This document shows positions 52,327 through 62,669 of a stretch of DNA of 64,000 bases, piece by piece. The notes below the pieces were generated by a model that saw only the letters and a program-made list of their open reading frames with translations, had not been told where the DNA came from and searched no databases. Source of the DNA: a bacterium (GTDB lineage: Bacteria > Bdellovibrionota_C > UBA2361 > RFPC01); assembly GCA_030428205.1 (NCBI GenBank), contig JAUIBK010000019.1, positions 1 through 64,000 of the forward strand, in the 5' to 3' direction. Position 1 is the first letter of the stretch; each line of letters starts with the position of its first letter. A program made the position numbers and the translations under genes.

Positions 52327-53567
52327 GCTTGCATCGCTTTAATTCGTTCATACAAAGTCGGATGAGAATAGTGAAAGAAACTATACCAGGGATGTGGGGT
52401 AAGATTACTTAAACTCTTCTTTGAAAGCGCAAGCAAAGCATCAGAAAGATCTTTAGATCCTCCAACAGCGTCAACAGCAAACCGATCAGCTTCATATTCA
52501 TGCTTTCTTGAAAAGATCGAAAAGAGTGGCGAAAGAAAATATGTGAATGGGCTTGAAGCAAAAGAGAAGATGACAAGCGCCGCATAGTAGCTCTCCTCCT
52601 TAAACCCAAAAGCTTCATAAAACGGCAAATAATCAACACAGAGACTTAAGATCCAAAACCCGATACACATGGTAACAAGGGAGAGGAGAAGCATCTTTTT
52701 GACGTGGCCTTTCTGTTCGTGACCCATCTCATGCGCAAGTACAGCAAGCGCTTGTGGCTCAGATAAGTTCTCTAAAAGAGTATCAAAGAGAACAATACGC
52801 TTATTCTTTCCAAACCCTGTAAAATACGCATTTCCGTGAGAGCTTCGCTTACTTCCATCCATCACAAAAATCCCAGAAGTAGCGAAGCCAATTTTCTCGG
52901 CAAGGGCATAAATTTTCGCTTTTAAGCTCCCCTCTTCTAGGGGCGTAAATTTATTAAAGAGCGGCGCAATAAAGACGGGGAAAAGATACATCAACACAAG
53001 CTGAATGACGGCAATAAAACAAAACGCATAGAGCCACCAGAGCTCTCCGGCACTGTCCATAAACCAGAAGAGCCCATATAAAACAGGAGAAAGAATAACT
53101 GCGCTTAGGAGCAGACCTTTTATGAAATCTTTCAGCCAAAGCGAGAAGGTCATCTTATTAAAGCCAAACCGCTCCTCAATCACAAAGGTAGAGTAGAGCG
53201 TAAAAGGGATATCAAGGAGCGAAAAGAGAAGTGACAATACAAGAAAATAGACAATCCCCGTAACCTCCATCCCAAACTCAAAGCCCCTTACCCAGCTATC
53301 AAGAACACCAAACCAATCAAGTAAGACAAAGGCTAACAGAAGAGCTATGCCGTAGAGAAAGTGAAAGATACCGAACTTTGCTTTCGTAAGGGTATAGAGA
53401 GTGGATTTTGTATAGGTCTCTTCATCGATATAGTCACCGAAAAACTCTGGGACCTCAGACGAGCGATGCTGTACATACCGGATATTGAGAACATCGAGGA
53501 TAAGCTCAATTGAGCAGTTCAAAAATAAGATAAAGAAAAAGGCAAAGAGAATAAAACTTGAAGTCAT
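52302..53567 (-). CDS. M48 family metalloprotease (Ste24/CAAX protease 1-like)
   Basis: 421 residues with several membrane segments. The zinc motif LAHEMGHEQKGHV carries HExxH, and the third ligand lies in KHEYEADRFAVDAVGG. EERFGFNKMTFSLW is a Ste24 N-terminal feature. Integral inner-membrane protease, likely in protein quality control. It interrupts the polysaccharide locus on the opposite strand. Confidence 0.93.
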   Translation of the reverse strand: MTSSFILFAFFFILFLNCSIELILDVLNIRYVQHRSSEVPEFFGDYIDEETYTKSTLYTLTKAKFGIFHFLYGIALLLAFVLLDWFGVLDSWVRGFEFGMEVTGIVYFLVLSLLFSLLDIPFTLYSTFVIEERFGFNKMTFSLWLKDFIKGLLLSAVILSPVLYGLFWFMDSAGELWWLYAFCFIAVIQLVLMYLFPVFIAPLFNKFTPLEEGSLKAKIYALAEKIGFATSGIFVMDGSKRSSHGNAYFTGFGKNKRIVLFDTLLENLSEPQALAVLAHEMGHEQKGHVKKMLLLSLVTMCIGFWILSLCVDYLPFYEAFGFKEESYYAALVIFSFASSPFTYFLSPLFSIFSRKHEYEADRFAVDAVGGSKDLSDALLALSKKSLSNLTPHPWYSFFHYSHPTLYERIKAMQAYGEEVSC

Positions 53568-54094
53568 GATTGGACTATAGCACAGGAACGAAGAGGGCTG
53601 ACCAGTGATTAATGAACAAAAAAAAAGCTTCCATCCCTGTCTCTAGTGAAAATTAATATATTTAGCAAGGCAGTCTCTCTTCACTACCGACTCTCCGAAA
53701 ATCAATATGAATCATGCGCACAGACTCCTTCAAACCATGACTCGGCTTGCCTGGGCTCCTGCACTTGTTGCAATGAACTCTGTCGTCTACCGGTCTATCG
53801 ATTACGAAGCAGAAGAACATACTCTACTAGCACTCATTTATCTCGTTTGATCGGTGCACCAATCCTAGGTGAGACTCTCAAAGCACTCCAACCGCCTATC
53901 CTCATCTATACAATCTGGGGCTTGATCGATGATACTCTCGTGTGGGCAGGAAAAGCTTCTTTATTCACTCTACCTCTGGTCGTTCTCAAGGATGGCTGAT
54001 TCATCTCAATGACACACTTTACCCTTTCGAAAACATGGAGACCTTGCTCTAATCATGGTGCGTCTATTAAATTTTCTTCTAAACCTCTTCAAGA
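53568..54094 (+). other. 527 bp gap with only fragmentary open frames
   Basis: No convincing gene. A 47-codon frame from ATG 53707 (MNHAHRLLQTMTRLAW...) and the latter part of a 117-codon frame at 53646-53999 (GLIDDTLVWAGKASL) both look somewhat protein-like and lie in different frames in succession, as a frameshifted pseudogene would. I cannot name a parent gene. No hairpins of note. Confidence 0.35.
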
Positions 54095-55930
54095 ATGAAT
54101 TTCTATCGCATAGCCAAACTCATCATATTGGCTTTCATTACTCCAACTTTAGCATTCTTAGCCGCTCTTCAGCTAAGATTTGAGTTTCACTTCTCTTCCC
54201 AAGTTGAACAACAAACCATTTGGGTTGGCTTACTCCTTCTTATTCTTACGAGAAGTTTCTCTTATATATCACTCGGGGCAGCTAATGTTGTTTGGAGATA
54301 CTTCTCAATAAATGAACTATTAGCTTTTCTAAAGGCACAGCTCACTTCTTCTATTCTTTTTACAGCGACAGTCTTTCTTTTTCGACTAGATGACCTGCCA
54401 CGTTCAATTATTCTTATCGAATTCATGCTTTCTGTTCTTATGAATGTTAGCTGCGCGGCTCTCGTACGGCTTCTCTTCGAACACGGCCTATACCCACTAA
54501 AACAAAAACCTACTCAGCGGAGAAAAGACTGTCTCATTCTTGGAGGAGAAGAAACTGGACACCTCCTACTCAAGAACCTCATGTCCCAAAGCCTATCCCT
54601 CTATCGAGTGGTAGGCATCTTGGACGATTCCCAGAGACTTCGAAATGCAACTATTCACGGAATCAAAGTTCTAGGCCCAATCTCTCAGCTAGAAACAACC
54701 CTTCAAAAATATCTATCCATTGAGACTATTTTTCTTGCAAACTCTTCTCTTTCAAGAAAAAAAAAGCACGAGATAAAAGCCCTCTGCTCTCAAAAAGGAA
54801 TATCACTGAAATACCTTCAGCCCTTTGAAGAGATCGCCGTTCACGTATCAAACTTAGATTCTACCGAGGTCCCAATTGAAGCCATACTCGATCGAGAGGT
54901 GACCTTTCAGCATGAAGAGAGCGTACTTAATACGTACGAGAAAAAAACAATCCTCATAACTGGAGGCGCTGGATCAATAGGCTCTGAAGTTACCCGTCAA
55001 TTAGCTTCCATGAACGTAAAGAAGCTGCTCGTCTTGGATAACTCAGAATATCACCTGTTTTCCTTCCAGCAAGAATTGATTGAAAAATACCCTCGTATCC
55101 CATTCGAAATTATCCTTGGTGACATAAGAGACCAGAAACGTATTAACGCGATCTTTGCCGAACATTCTCCCGAGATTGTTATCCATACAGCAGCCTATAA
55201 GCATGTCCCTCTAAGCGAGGACAATCCTTACGAGGCTTTTTCAACAAATGTCATTGGAACTATTCACATTGCGCAAGCATGTGTTGACTCAAGCGTAGAA
55301 CGATTCATTCTTCTCTCTACAGATAAAGCAGTAGAGCCTATGAATACAATGGGCAAAACAAAGCGCCTAGCAGAACAATGCGTACAGAATATCATTTGCC
55401 GCTCTACTCACGAAACAAAAGGCGCCATCGTACGATTTGGTAATGTAATTAATAGTAGAGGGAGTGTTATTCCTCTTTTTCAAAACCAGATTCTTTCCGG
55501 CGGGCCAATCACAGTAACCGATCCAAATGTAGAGCGGTTCTTCATGTCAGTACAAGAAGCGGTCAGGCTCATGCTTGCTGCAGGGACCCTGGGTGAACGA
55601 GCTGAAATATTTGCTCTTGATATGGGAGACAAACTAAAGATTAAGGACATTGCAGAAAAGCTAAAAGGTCTTTATGGCCGAGAGGACATCCCAATTGTCT
55701 ATACTGGGCTTCGCCCAGGGGAGCGTTTGACAGAAAACATTTACTCACCCCATGAAAAATTGTCTCCTACCCAATTTGATAAGGTATCTATCATCCGTAG
55801 TAGCTTCGGTGCTCCAGACTCACTCCCTAAGGAGGTCTATACGTTACTGAACTACGCTGCCTCATCCTCTAGGGAAGAACTCTCTACGGCTATAACAAAT
55901 CTCCTATTAACACATACCCAAAAAACATGA
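54095..55930 (+). CDS. nucleotide-sugar 4,6-dehydratase, PglF/CapD/WbpM type
   Basis: 611 residues. Four N-terminal membrane segments, a CoA-binding-like domain with CLILGGEETGHLLL, then an SDR domain with the NAD motif TGGAGSIGSEVTRQL, HTAAYKHVPLSEDNPYEAF and TDKAVEPMNTMGKTKR, where Met replaces Tyr in the usual YxxxK, normal for this family. It likely converts UDP-GlcNAc to the 4-keto-6-deoxy sugar that the aminotransferase at 57533-58708 could use. It overlaps the next gene (ATGA). Confidence 0.93.
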   Translation: MNFYRIAKLIILAFITPTLAFLAALQLRFEFHFSSQVEQQTIWVGLLLLILTRSFSYISLGAANVVWRYFSINELLAFLKAQLTSSILFTATVFLFRLDDLPRSIILIEFMLSVLMNVSCAALVRLLFEHGLYPLKQKPTQRRKDCLILGGEETGHLLLKNLMSQSLSLYRVVGILDDSQRLRNATIHGIKVLGPISQLETTLQKYLSIETIFLANSSLSRKKKHEIKALCSQKGISLKYLQPFEEIAVHVSNLDSTEVPIEAILDREVTFQHEESVLNTYEKKTILITGGAGSIGSEVTRQLASMNVKKLLVLDNSEYHLFSFQQELIEKYPRIPFEIILGDIRDQKRINAIFAEHSPEIVIHTAAYKHVPLSEDNPYEAFSTNVIGTIHIAQACVDSSVERFILLSTDKAVEPMNTMGKTKRLAEQCVQNIICRSTHETKGAIVRFGNVINSRGSVIPLFQNQILSGGPITVTDPNVERFFMSVQEAVRLMLAAGTLGERAEIFALDMGDKLKIKDIAEKLKGLYGREDIPIVYTGLRPGERLTENIYSPHEKLSPTQFDKVSIIRSSFGAPDSLPKEVYTLLNYAASSSREELSTAITNLLLTHTQKT

Positions 55931-56955
55931 AGACATCTTTTCTGACGCTGTCGCTCTCTTTGTTATTCGTAGTCCTTGCTTCTCTTGCCAAGGGGCTCGG
56001 CTTAGGTCATATCTCCATCTACCTCAGCGTCGGGATTCACGCCCTTTGGATCACTCTCCTTTACGCCTCTCTTTATACTTTCAAACTGAATCAAGTCCAA
56101 TCGGATCGGCTATTACCGAGAAACGACCAACTACTCCTACCAATCTTACTCTTATGGGGATACTTCATTTTTCGAGCAGGTATACTGCAAAACTTTTCCC
56201 CAAGCTCCCTACGGAGGCTCCTTCCTCTCTTCTTTTTTCCTCATGCCTATTTGATTTTTCAGAAAGCTTCTTCAGCTGAGCTGAAACAAAGTAGCTTAAT
56301 GGCCATTCCGCTGTACCTCATTTTTTTTTGGCACCACGAGAATATACAAATAGCAATAATTCATCTCGGACTTTTTGGTTTTCTTGCTTTGAGCTCGAGA
56401 GGCCGACTCAACATTGGCATTTTTCTGCTTCTCTTCGCAGGAGCGATTATGACAAAGTCCCTGGGGGCTTTGCTTGCAATAGCAGCATGCTGCGCTACTC
56501 TTTTTATTCCACTGAGAACGAACAGATTAAAAATTGCTATCGGCGCAATTCCGATTCTCATCTTTCTTTCACAGACGTTCCTCTCAACAAATTCTATTGG
56601 ATATCGTCTTGATTTTTGGAAGGAAGGGCTCTCTACATTCTTGAATCATCCACTTTTTGGAGGGGGCTTAGGGCATCAGTATATTATTTTGTCCGATAGA
56701 ATTATCCCCCATGCACACAACATATTTATATCAATACTCGCCGAATCTGGAATTCTGGGGGGAGCTCTGGTGTTCTTCCTCGTCTATCGAATACTCCGCT
56801 ATTGGAGTAAGTATCCTCCAGAACTACAATCAGGGTTAATAGGCATTACGGCCTGGAGTCTATTTGATGAGCCACTCTACTGGGCAGCTCCTCTTATGCT
56901 GACTGCCGCCATCTTATCTCAGTGCACACAGTATTCGCTGAAGGATCATACTTAA
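55927..56955 (+). CDS. O-antigen ligase/polymerase family membrane protein
   Basis: 342 residues, about ten membrane segments. The family motif lies in RLDFWKEGLSTFLNHPLFGGG followed by HAHNIFISILAESGILGG, with the catalytic-region His. It joins or polymerises O-antigen in the periplasm; WaaL and Wzy cannot be told apart here. The 3' end overlaps the convergent sugar transferase gene by 42 bases. Confidence 0.85.
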   Translation: MKTSFLTLSLSLLFVVLASLAKGLGLGHISIYLSVGIHALWITLLYASLYTFKLNQVQSDRLLPRNDQLLLPILLLWGYFIFRAGILQNFSPSSLRRLLPLFFFPHAYLIFQKASSAELKQSSLMAIPLYLIFFWHHENIQIAIIHLGLFGFLALSSRGRLNIGIFLLLFAGAIMTKSLGALLAIAACCATLFIPLRTNRLKIAIGAIPILIFLSQTFLSTNSIGYRLDFWKEGLSTFLNHPLFGGGLGHQYIILSDRIIPHAHNIFISILAESGILGGALVFFLVYRILRYWSKYPPELQSGLIGITAWSLFDEPLYWAAPLMLTAAILSQCTQYSLKDHT

Positions 56956-57528
56956 TGTCCGCAGCAAGATCGCCACATCGTGTAGATTTCCCTTGTTACG
57001 GACATACGCTATATCCGATTTGATTTTTTGAGGAAGAATAACCTGCTCGTAGTATCTCTCAGGGATCTCTTGTTCTGACAAGATCTCCTCTTCATTGAAC
57101 CAAGCTAGCTGAGTGCGTCCGGTTATTCCAGGACGAACACTAAGAATTTCGCTTCGATCGCTCTCAGGGTACAAACTCACATAAGAATCGACTTCGGGCC
57201 GAGGTCCCACAAAACTCATCTCTCCTCTGAGCACATTGAATAGCTGGGGAAGCTCGTCGAGCTTCCACATTCGCAAGTACGCACCAAACCATGTGATTCG
57301 ATCATCATTTTCTTGAGTAATAAGCGCGCCTTGATTATGGGGAGCCCACTTCATAGTTCGAAATTTGAACAAATAAAACGGGACACCATGTAACCCGATA
57401 CGCTGCTGCTTAAAAAATACAGGCCCAGGGGACGTGAGCCAAACGATAAAAGCTATGAAGAGGAAAAGCGGCAGAAGTACAATTAAGGATACAAACGAAA
57501 AGCAGAAATCTAGAAGTCTCTTGATCAT
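56914..57528 (-). CDS. PglC-like phosphoglycosyltransferase (bacterial sugar transferase)
   Basis: 204 residues. A single N-terminal re-entrant membrane helix, KFRTMKWAPHNQG, LDELPQLFNVLRGEMSFVGPRP and RPGITGRTQLAW are the monotopic PGT motifs, with the catalytic Asp-Glu in LDELPQ. It transfers a sugar-1-phosphate to undecaprenyl phosphate, starting assembly of the repeat unit. It follows the aminotransferase gene closely. Confidence 0.95.
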   Translation of the reverse strand: MIKRLLDFCFSFVSLIVLLPLFLFIAFIVWLTSPGPVFFKQQRIGLHGVPFYLFKFRTMKWAPHNQGALITQENDDRITWFGAYLRMWKLDELPQLFNVLRGEMSFVGPRPEVDSYVSLYPESDRSEILSVRPGITGRTQLAWFNEEEILSEQEIPERYYEQVILPQKIKSDIAYVRNKGNLHDVAILLRTLSMILQRILCALR

Positions 57529-57532
57529 AATC

Positions 57533-58708
57533 TTAAAAGACTAGATTCTCGGATCCGACCTTCTCTACGGCGGAAGCAACCTTCTCCACATCGACATCGG
57601 TCATTGAGGGATAAATAGGCAATGAAATAAGCCGCTCGAAGAGGTACTCAGTATTTGGAAAATCACCTTTCTTCCATCCATACTTATTTTTATAGTAAGG
57701 ATGATAATGAATTGGAATGTAATGAACGCTGGTACATACACCTAAATCGTAGAGCCTCTCAATAAACTCATTTCTAGATATTGATAGCTTATCGATATCT
57801 AGAACAAGCGGGAACAGGTGTCTATTGTGAACAATATGAGATGGGACTTCCCACTGGAAAGGCTTTAAAAATGGCAGAGTAGAAAACCGAGATATATAGA
57901 GATCTGCTATCTCCCTTCTTCGAGCATTACCACTCTCTACTTTCTCTAACTGCACAAGTCCGAGAGCAGCAGCAAGATCGGTCATATTATATTTAAAGCC
58001 AAGCTCTTGGATCTCATAATACCAAGAGCCTCTATCAGAATACCTCTTCCAAGCATCTTTGCTCATTCCATGAAGTGAAAGGCGACGACATTTTTCGGCA
58101 TACTCTTTATCTTTACAAGTTAGCATTCCTCCTTCACCTGTTGAAATATTCTTTGTAGCGTAAAAAGAAAATGCGACAGCATCTGAATGAGATCCTATAG
58201 GTTTATTATAGTACATAGATCCTACCGCCAAAGCGGCATCTTCAAGAACTTTCAGATCGTGTTCTTGAGCAAGAATGTTAATTTCCTGTAATTCACAAGG
58301 AAACCCTGAATAATGCACGGGGAGCAAGACTCGAGTACGAGGATTAATACACATAGCAACCTCATCAATGGACAGATTGCCATCATTGCAATCAATATCA
58401 GCCAATACTGGAGTTGCTCCCACGTACTCTATAGCTTCAATCGTGGCACAAAAAGTTAAAGGGGTTGTAACGACCTCATCGCCAGGACCAATCCCCCAAG
58501 AGGCAAGAGCAACATGCATGGATGCAGTACAAGAGTTAAAAGCAACAGCATGTAATCCTTTCGTAAAATCCTTGAACGAAGACTCAAAATCACTCACTTT
58601 TGGGCCACTCGTTACCCATCCACTTCTCAGGACTTCGAGCAGCTCCTTTTCTTCTTCTTTAGAAAACTGAGGTTCATGAAAAGCTATCCGTTGTTCCTTC
58701 AGGGACAT
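57533..58708 (-). CDS. DegT/DnrJ/EryC1/StrS aminotransferase (PglE-like)
   Basis: 391 residues from MSLKEQR; the longer frame uses TTG. PLP-dependent sugar aminotransferase with the Lys in SFYATKNISTGEGGML, VTSGPKVSDFE and GFKYNMTDLAAALGLVQL. Paired with the 4,6-dehydratase and the PglC-like enzyme it suggests synthesis of a 4-amino-4,6-dideoxy sugar (bacillosamine-type). The PglD-type acetyltransferase is not in the window. Confidence 0.93.
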   Translation of the reverse strand: MSLKEQRIAFHEPQFSKEEEKELLEVLRSGWVTSGPKVSDFESSFKDFTKGLHAVAFNSCTASMHVALASWGIGPGDEVVTTPLTFCATIEAIEYVGATPVLADIDCNDGNLSIDEVAMCINPRTRVLLPVHYSGFPCELQEINILAQEHDLKVLEDAALAVGSMYYNKPIGSHSDAVAFSFYATKNISTGEGGMLTCKDKEYAEKCRRLSLHGMSKDAWKRYSDRGSWYYEIQELGFKYNMTDLAAALGLVQLEKVESGNARRREIADLYISRFSTLPFLKPFQWEVPSHIVHNRHLFPLVLDIDKLSISRNEFIERLYDLGVCTSVHYIPIHYHPYYKNKYGWKKGDFPNTEYLFERLISLPIYPSMTDVDVEKVASAVEKVGSENLVF

Positions 58709-58740
58709 ATAAAATACCAACTAAAGTATAATCAGTTCAC

Positions 58741-59967
58741 CTATCGAAAACCTGGCTCCAACTGAGAAAGCCAACTTTTCACGAGCTCCCCCCAGGAGAA
58801 CCGCAAGCGTATTGCCTCCCTTCCTCTTTCACCCATTAATATAGCATCATCTGGAGCATCAACAACTGAAACTATCGCTTCTGCTAATTCATGAGGAGGA
58901 CAGCTTTCCAAAGCTACTCCACACCCAGTCTCACGAACAAGCTCCGCGCCTTCTCCAGGGCCAACATAAATTACTGGCTTCGCAGACGACATCGCAGGAA
59001 AAAGCTTCGATGCTAACGCAGAAATAGTAATGATACTGAGCGAGAGAGTACAAAGCCTAAAAGCATCTGCAATATCTCTCGGAGGAATTGGAGCAAAAAA
59101 ATGAACAGACGATAACCCTTTCCTTTCTGCTAGCTCAACAAGCATCTGCTTCTCACTTCCATCACCTATAAAAACAAAAGCAATATCACTTCGATCAGAA
59201 AGAACCTCGGCTGACTCTAATGCTAAAGAAAGATTTTGAGCCTTACCATGATTCCCAGCATAAAGAACAATTTTTTGAGTCTTCGAAAGGACACTAAGCT
59301 GAAGAATAGTTTCATGTGATGAGCAGATCTCCCCTGGACGAAAGAATTCTAAATCTGCTCCATTTCGTAACTCGAGTAACTTATGGGGCGGCACTCCCTT
59401 CGTAAGAAGATTTTTTTTTGTGGAGGGTATGACAGCAGAAACAAAATCAGCATTTGAATATGCTATGTTTTCGATAAAAAGACCGATCCTATGCATTACA
59501 CTTCCCTCTCTCATGACCCCCATCTCAACACAGAAGTCTGGCCAAAGATCAGCAACATTGAAAATAACTTTAACTCGGAGAATAAAACGAAGAATCGCAG
59601 TAGACAGCCCAAGAAACACGGGAGGAGATTCAACAAGAAGGTAATCAGGTTGAAACCTTAGCACTTGAAAGAGAAGTGGAAAGAAAGACGTCAACTGAAA
59701 TGATAAATAGCAAAGTAGCCTATACAACGATGCCCGCTGCACAGGAAAGAGCCAGTATCGATATATAGGCACGGAGTCTATCTCTTCATAGTGACTGAAG
59801 CCCCTTCGGTACTGTGGAAAAATTTTTCCCGTGGGGTAATTCGGAAAAGTCGTAACAACTCGAACTTCATGCCCCTTCGCGAGCAACTCTTTTGCTATAC
59901 TATGAAGACGAATCTGAGGCGCTCCTATTTCAGGAGCATAATAATGTGAATAGATAAGAAACTTCAT
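58741..59967 (-). CDS. GT4-type glycosyltransferase (WbuB-like)
   Basis: 408 residues from ATG 59967 (MKFLIYSHYYAPE); the longer frame uses TTG. GT-B fold with SHYYAPEIGAPQIRLH, TTFPNYPTGKIFPQYRRG, VVIPSTKKNL and the donor region FPAMSSAKPVIYVGPGEGAELV. It lacks the strict EX7E spacing but matches the WbuB group, which act in O-antigen or capsule assembly. Confidence 0.9.
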   Translation of the reverse strand: MKFLIYSHYYAPEIGAPQIRLHSIAKELLAKGHEVRVVTTFPNYPTGKIFPQYRRGFSHYEEIDSVPIYRYWLFPVQRASLYRLLCYLSFQLTSFFPLLFQVLRFQPDYLLVESPPVFLGLSTAILRFILRVKVIFNVADLWPDFCVEMGVMREGSVMHRIGLFIENIAYSNADFVSAVIPSTKKNLLTKGVPPHKLLELRNGADLEFFRPGEICSSHETILQLSVLSKTQKIVLYAGNHGKAQNLSLALESAEVLSDRSDIAFVFIGDGSEKQMLVELAERKGLSSVHFFAPIPPRDIADAFRLCTLSLSIITISALASKLFPAMSSAKPVIYVGPGEGAELVRETGCGVALESCPPHELAEAIVSVVDAPDDAILMGERGREAIRLRFSWGELVKSWLSQLEPGFR

Positions 59968-60018
59968 TGATCTATCAAACAAAGACAACTTCTAGGACAC
60001 AAAGAGCTCTAGGAAAAA

Positions 60019-61035
60019 TTACCGCACATCCTCACTTGCTCTTACGGAATTATGAGCTTGCGAATTAGAAAGAAGCTCCCTTAAAGAATGTAGCGCGGGA
60101 GGCAAAAATAGGAAAGTCACATAAAAATAAGCCCTCACTTCGCGAAAGTAGGAATAACACAAATAAGGACCTAGGATAAGAATACCATAGAAGAGAGTTC
60201 CCCGAAGAAAACGATCTCGTGAGAATAACTGAGGAAATGCTAAGAAACCTACCAATCCAAAAAGGAGAAACGGGGGATAAGCAATCCACAGTTGCTTAAA
60301 ATGATAGAGGTTGATCTTCCATACAGAAAATAGCTTGTCAGTATTCACAAGGGGCGAAGATGCCGAGACTTCGTAAAAACACAACAACAGAACTTGATAG
60401 GCTGCATAGACAAGAACAGCAAACACAAAAGAGCGGAAAAGAGAGGTCTTCCAAGCCGCTCGTCGGAAAGTTACGAAAAACATAAGAAGTGGAAAAGGCA
60501 GAGTGTCGTGCTTGACAAAAATGGTAAACACCAAGAGAACAGCCAAAGTGAAGTATCGCTCCGATCTTAAGAGAAACAATAATCCAAGCCAGCAAAGCTG
60601 GGAAACCCGATCCCAAGGGTGAAAGTAAAAGAAATGATAGCTTAAGATAGAAACGACGGAGAAAAACAATAGTCCAATAAGGGCATACTCAATCGAGAAC
60701 CAATAACGCAAATAAGCAAAAAAACCTAATAAAACCATAAAGAGACAGAGCGTATCTAAACACAGGTAGACTTGAAGAACGGGAAAGTCCAAGATTTTCG
60801 AGAGACTCTCCGCAAAAAAAACAGTAAAGACTCGTAACTGAGTTCCGACAGCGCCGAGATCTTCCCACGTACGTCCTTCAGGAGGCGTACCTGCTAGAAT
60901 CGCAGAGTGCAATAACAGTCTTTCTGAATCTTTTCCACGATAAATCGTCACCCCACCAACCCAGGCTTGAAGAATAACTGTGAGAAAAAAGCAAAGAGCA
61001 AGCAACAATACGAGCCGATATTGGACAACTTTCAA
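60019..61035 (-). CDS. polytopic membrane protein of the polysaccharide locus
   Basis: 338 residues, about nine membrane segments, aromatic-rich loops with FYFHPWDR and FREVRAYFYV. It has the look of a GT-C type or O-antigen associated membrane protein, but no catalytic motif I can name. It lies 51 bases before the WbuB-like gene and shares its direction. Confidence 0.65.
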   Translation of the reverse strand: MKVVQYRLVLLLALCFFLTVILQAWVGGVTIYRGKDSERLLLHSAILAGTPPEGRTWEDLGAVGTQLRVFTVFFAESLSKILDFPVLQVYLCLDTLCLFMVLLGFFAYLRYWFSIEYALIGLLFFSVVSILSYHFFYFHPWDRVSQLCWLGLLFLLRSERYFTLAVLLVFTIFVKHDTLPFPLLMFFVTFRRAAWKTSLFRSFVFAVLVYAAYQVLLLCFYEVSASSPLVNTDKLFSVWKINLYHFKQLWIAYPPFLLFGLVGFLAFPQLFSRDRFLRGTLFYGILILGPYLCYSYFREVRAYFYVTFLFLPPALHSLRELLSNSQAHNSVRASEDVR

Positions 61036-61160
61036 AGTAAAAATCCTTTAAACTCGACTAGACTAAGATTAACCACTTTTCAAAGTCTCCGGAAATACAG
61101 CACACTGGCCTGAAAGCACTAAAAAAGCTTGATGTAACAACCTTACCAAGGGGACCGTCT

Positions 61161-62462
61161 TTGAGCACCCTTCTTTCATCGCTGTTTTCAAAAACTAAAG
61201 AGACCCCCTCTCTCATCCTAGGGCTAGGATTCGGTGTCCATCAAACCATCTCCCTCTTTTCACTCATCCTTATCGCTAGGATATATCCAGAAGAACAATT
61301 CGGAATCTACGCCATTATCTTATCAATAGGGAGCCTTTTCTCTCCGTTTCAATCGCTCAGATTTAACCTGGCTCTTATAACTTGTGACGACGGCGACCAA
61401 AACCCCCTAACAATTCTATGTTTTATCCTAACAGCACTATTCTCCCTTCTCTTCTGCATCTTGATCTCAGGATTAATATTCTTTGAGACACTTCCATTCC
61501 CCAATGCAGCGATTTCTCTCTATACGATTCCACAAATCTTCTTCTTTATTTTCACACTCGGTATTTCGCAAACACTTCATTTCGTACTTATCAGAAACAA
61601 ATTCTACACTTCTGTTGCAAAGGCTCATATCCTTAGAGGAGCTCTCCGAGCAATAATCCAAGTGTCGCTCGGATATTGGTCAAGTACGTGGGAGTCTCTT
61701 TTTTGGGGAGAATGCATAAGTTGGGGAGTGACTGCAGCTCTTTACCTTTACCTCTTAGTACAAAAAGTACTCCCTCACCACCCTTTCAACCCCCTTTCAA
61801 AGATTCCCGGGCTCATTCGAAGATACAAGAACTTTCCGCTCTATAGTTTTCCGGCGCAACTATTTCACCTCGGATGCAACGAACTCCCCATTCCTCTCAT
61901 CGCCTCATTCTACGGCTTAAGCACTGCAGGGACATTCGCCATACTTTATCGACTCCTCTCTGGGTTTATTATCCTTATAGGAGTTTCTATCGGCGATGTA
62001 TTCTACAGATCAATTTCAGAAGCTGTTCGAAACGAACAAGCTCAAAACGCTCGACAAATTCTACTTACAACCTTACGGACTTTTTCCTTCATTGCTTTCG
62101 CTACTGTGATGAGCTTTTACCTTTTTACCAAACCCATCATATCACTTCTGCTTGGGGCTGGATGGATACATTCGAGTAGCATTGTTATAGCGATGATTCC
62201 TTGGTTAATTTGCAAACTCTTCCTAAGAACATTTTTACCTACTGTCTACACCCTCAATCAACAGCGCCTAGAGCTATACTATAATAGCTTTCTCTTTCTA
62301 CTTACGATCTCTGTTTTTCCCCTAGCTTCATCCATATCCACTCCATTCCAAACGACTCTCTTAGCTTGGGGATTCGCCCACCTACCAGTAGCGTTTCTAC
62401 TCCTCAGAACTATCTCTCAAAATGATAGCAAACCTAAGAATTTCTTCAGTGCTCATCATTGA
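61161..62462 (+). CDS. oligosaccharide flippase (Wzx/MATE-like)
   Basis: 433 residues from a TTG start with AAGGGG 7 bases upstream. About twelve membrane segments. IARIYPEEQFGIYAII near residue 40 and the GWIHSSSIVIAMIPWL segment in the C-terminal half fit the polysaccharide_synt family. It moves undecaprenyl-linked repeat units across the inner membrane. Confidence 0.87.
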   Translation: MSTLLSSLFSKTKETPSLILGLGFGVHQTISLFSLILIARIYPEEQFGIYAIILSIGSLFSPFQSLRFNLALITCDDGDQNPLTILCFILTALFSLLFCILISGLIFFETLPFPNAAISLYTIPQIFFFIFTLGISQTLHFVLIRNKFYTSVAKAHILRGALRAIIQVSLGYWSSTWESLFWGECISWGVTAALYLYLLVQKVLPHHPFNPLSKIPGLIRRYKNFPLYSFPAQLFHLGCNELPIPLIASFYGLSTAGTFAILYRLLSGFIILIGVSIGDVFYRSISEAVRNEQAQNARQILLTTLRTFSFIAFATVMSFYLFTKPIISLLLGAGWIHSSSIVIAMIPWLICKLFLRTFLPTVYTLNQQRLELYYNSFLFLLTISVFPLASSISTPFQTTLLAWGFAHLPVAFLLLRTISQNDSKPKNFFSAHH

Positions 62463-62544
62463 ACTCATCTTCTATATTCCCCACACTTACAATTCCCGGT
62501 TCAATGAGCACCGATGGCAGGATGTATCCCCCAGAAGGACAAAA

Positions 62545-62644
62545 CATACCTCCCACCAGATAGCGATAAGACGTGATCAGGGCCTTTCCACAAGAAGTGC
62601 CTATGCTTGTTGAAGTCAGGCATTTTCATTTGAAGGAGGCATAC
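62545..62644. repeat. long-form palindromic element (copy A)
   Basis: Ends ATACCTCC / GGAGGCAT, interior AGCGATAAG...AGGGCCTTTCCAC.AGAAGTGCC...TTTTCATTTG. It aligns along its length with copy B at 14963-15056 although the ends differ. It lies between the convergent flippase and methyltransferase genes. Confidence 0.75.
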
Positions 62645-62669
62645 GTAGAGAAGCCATCTTGATGATGAT

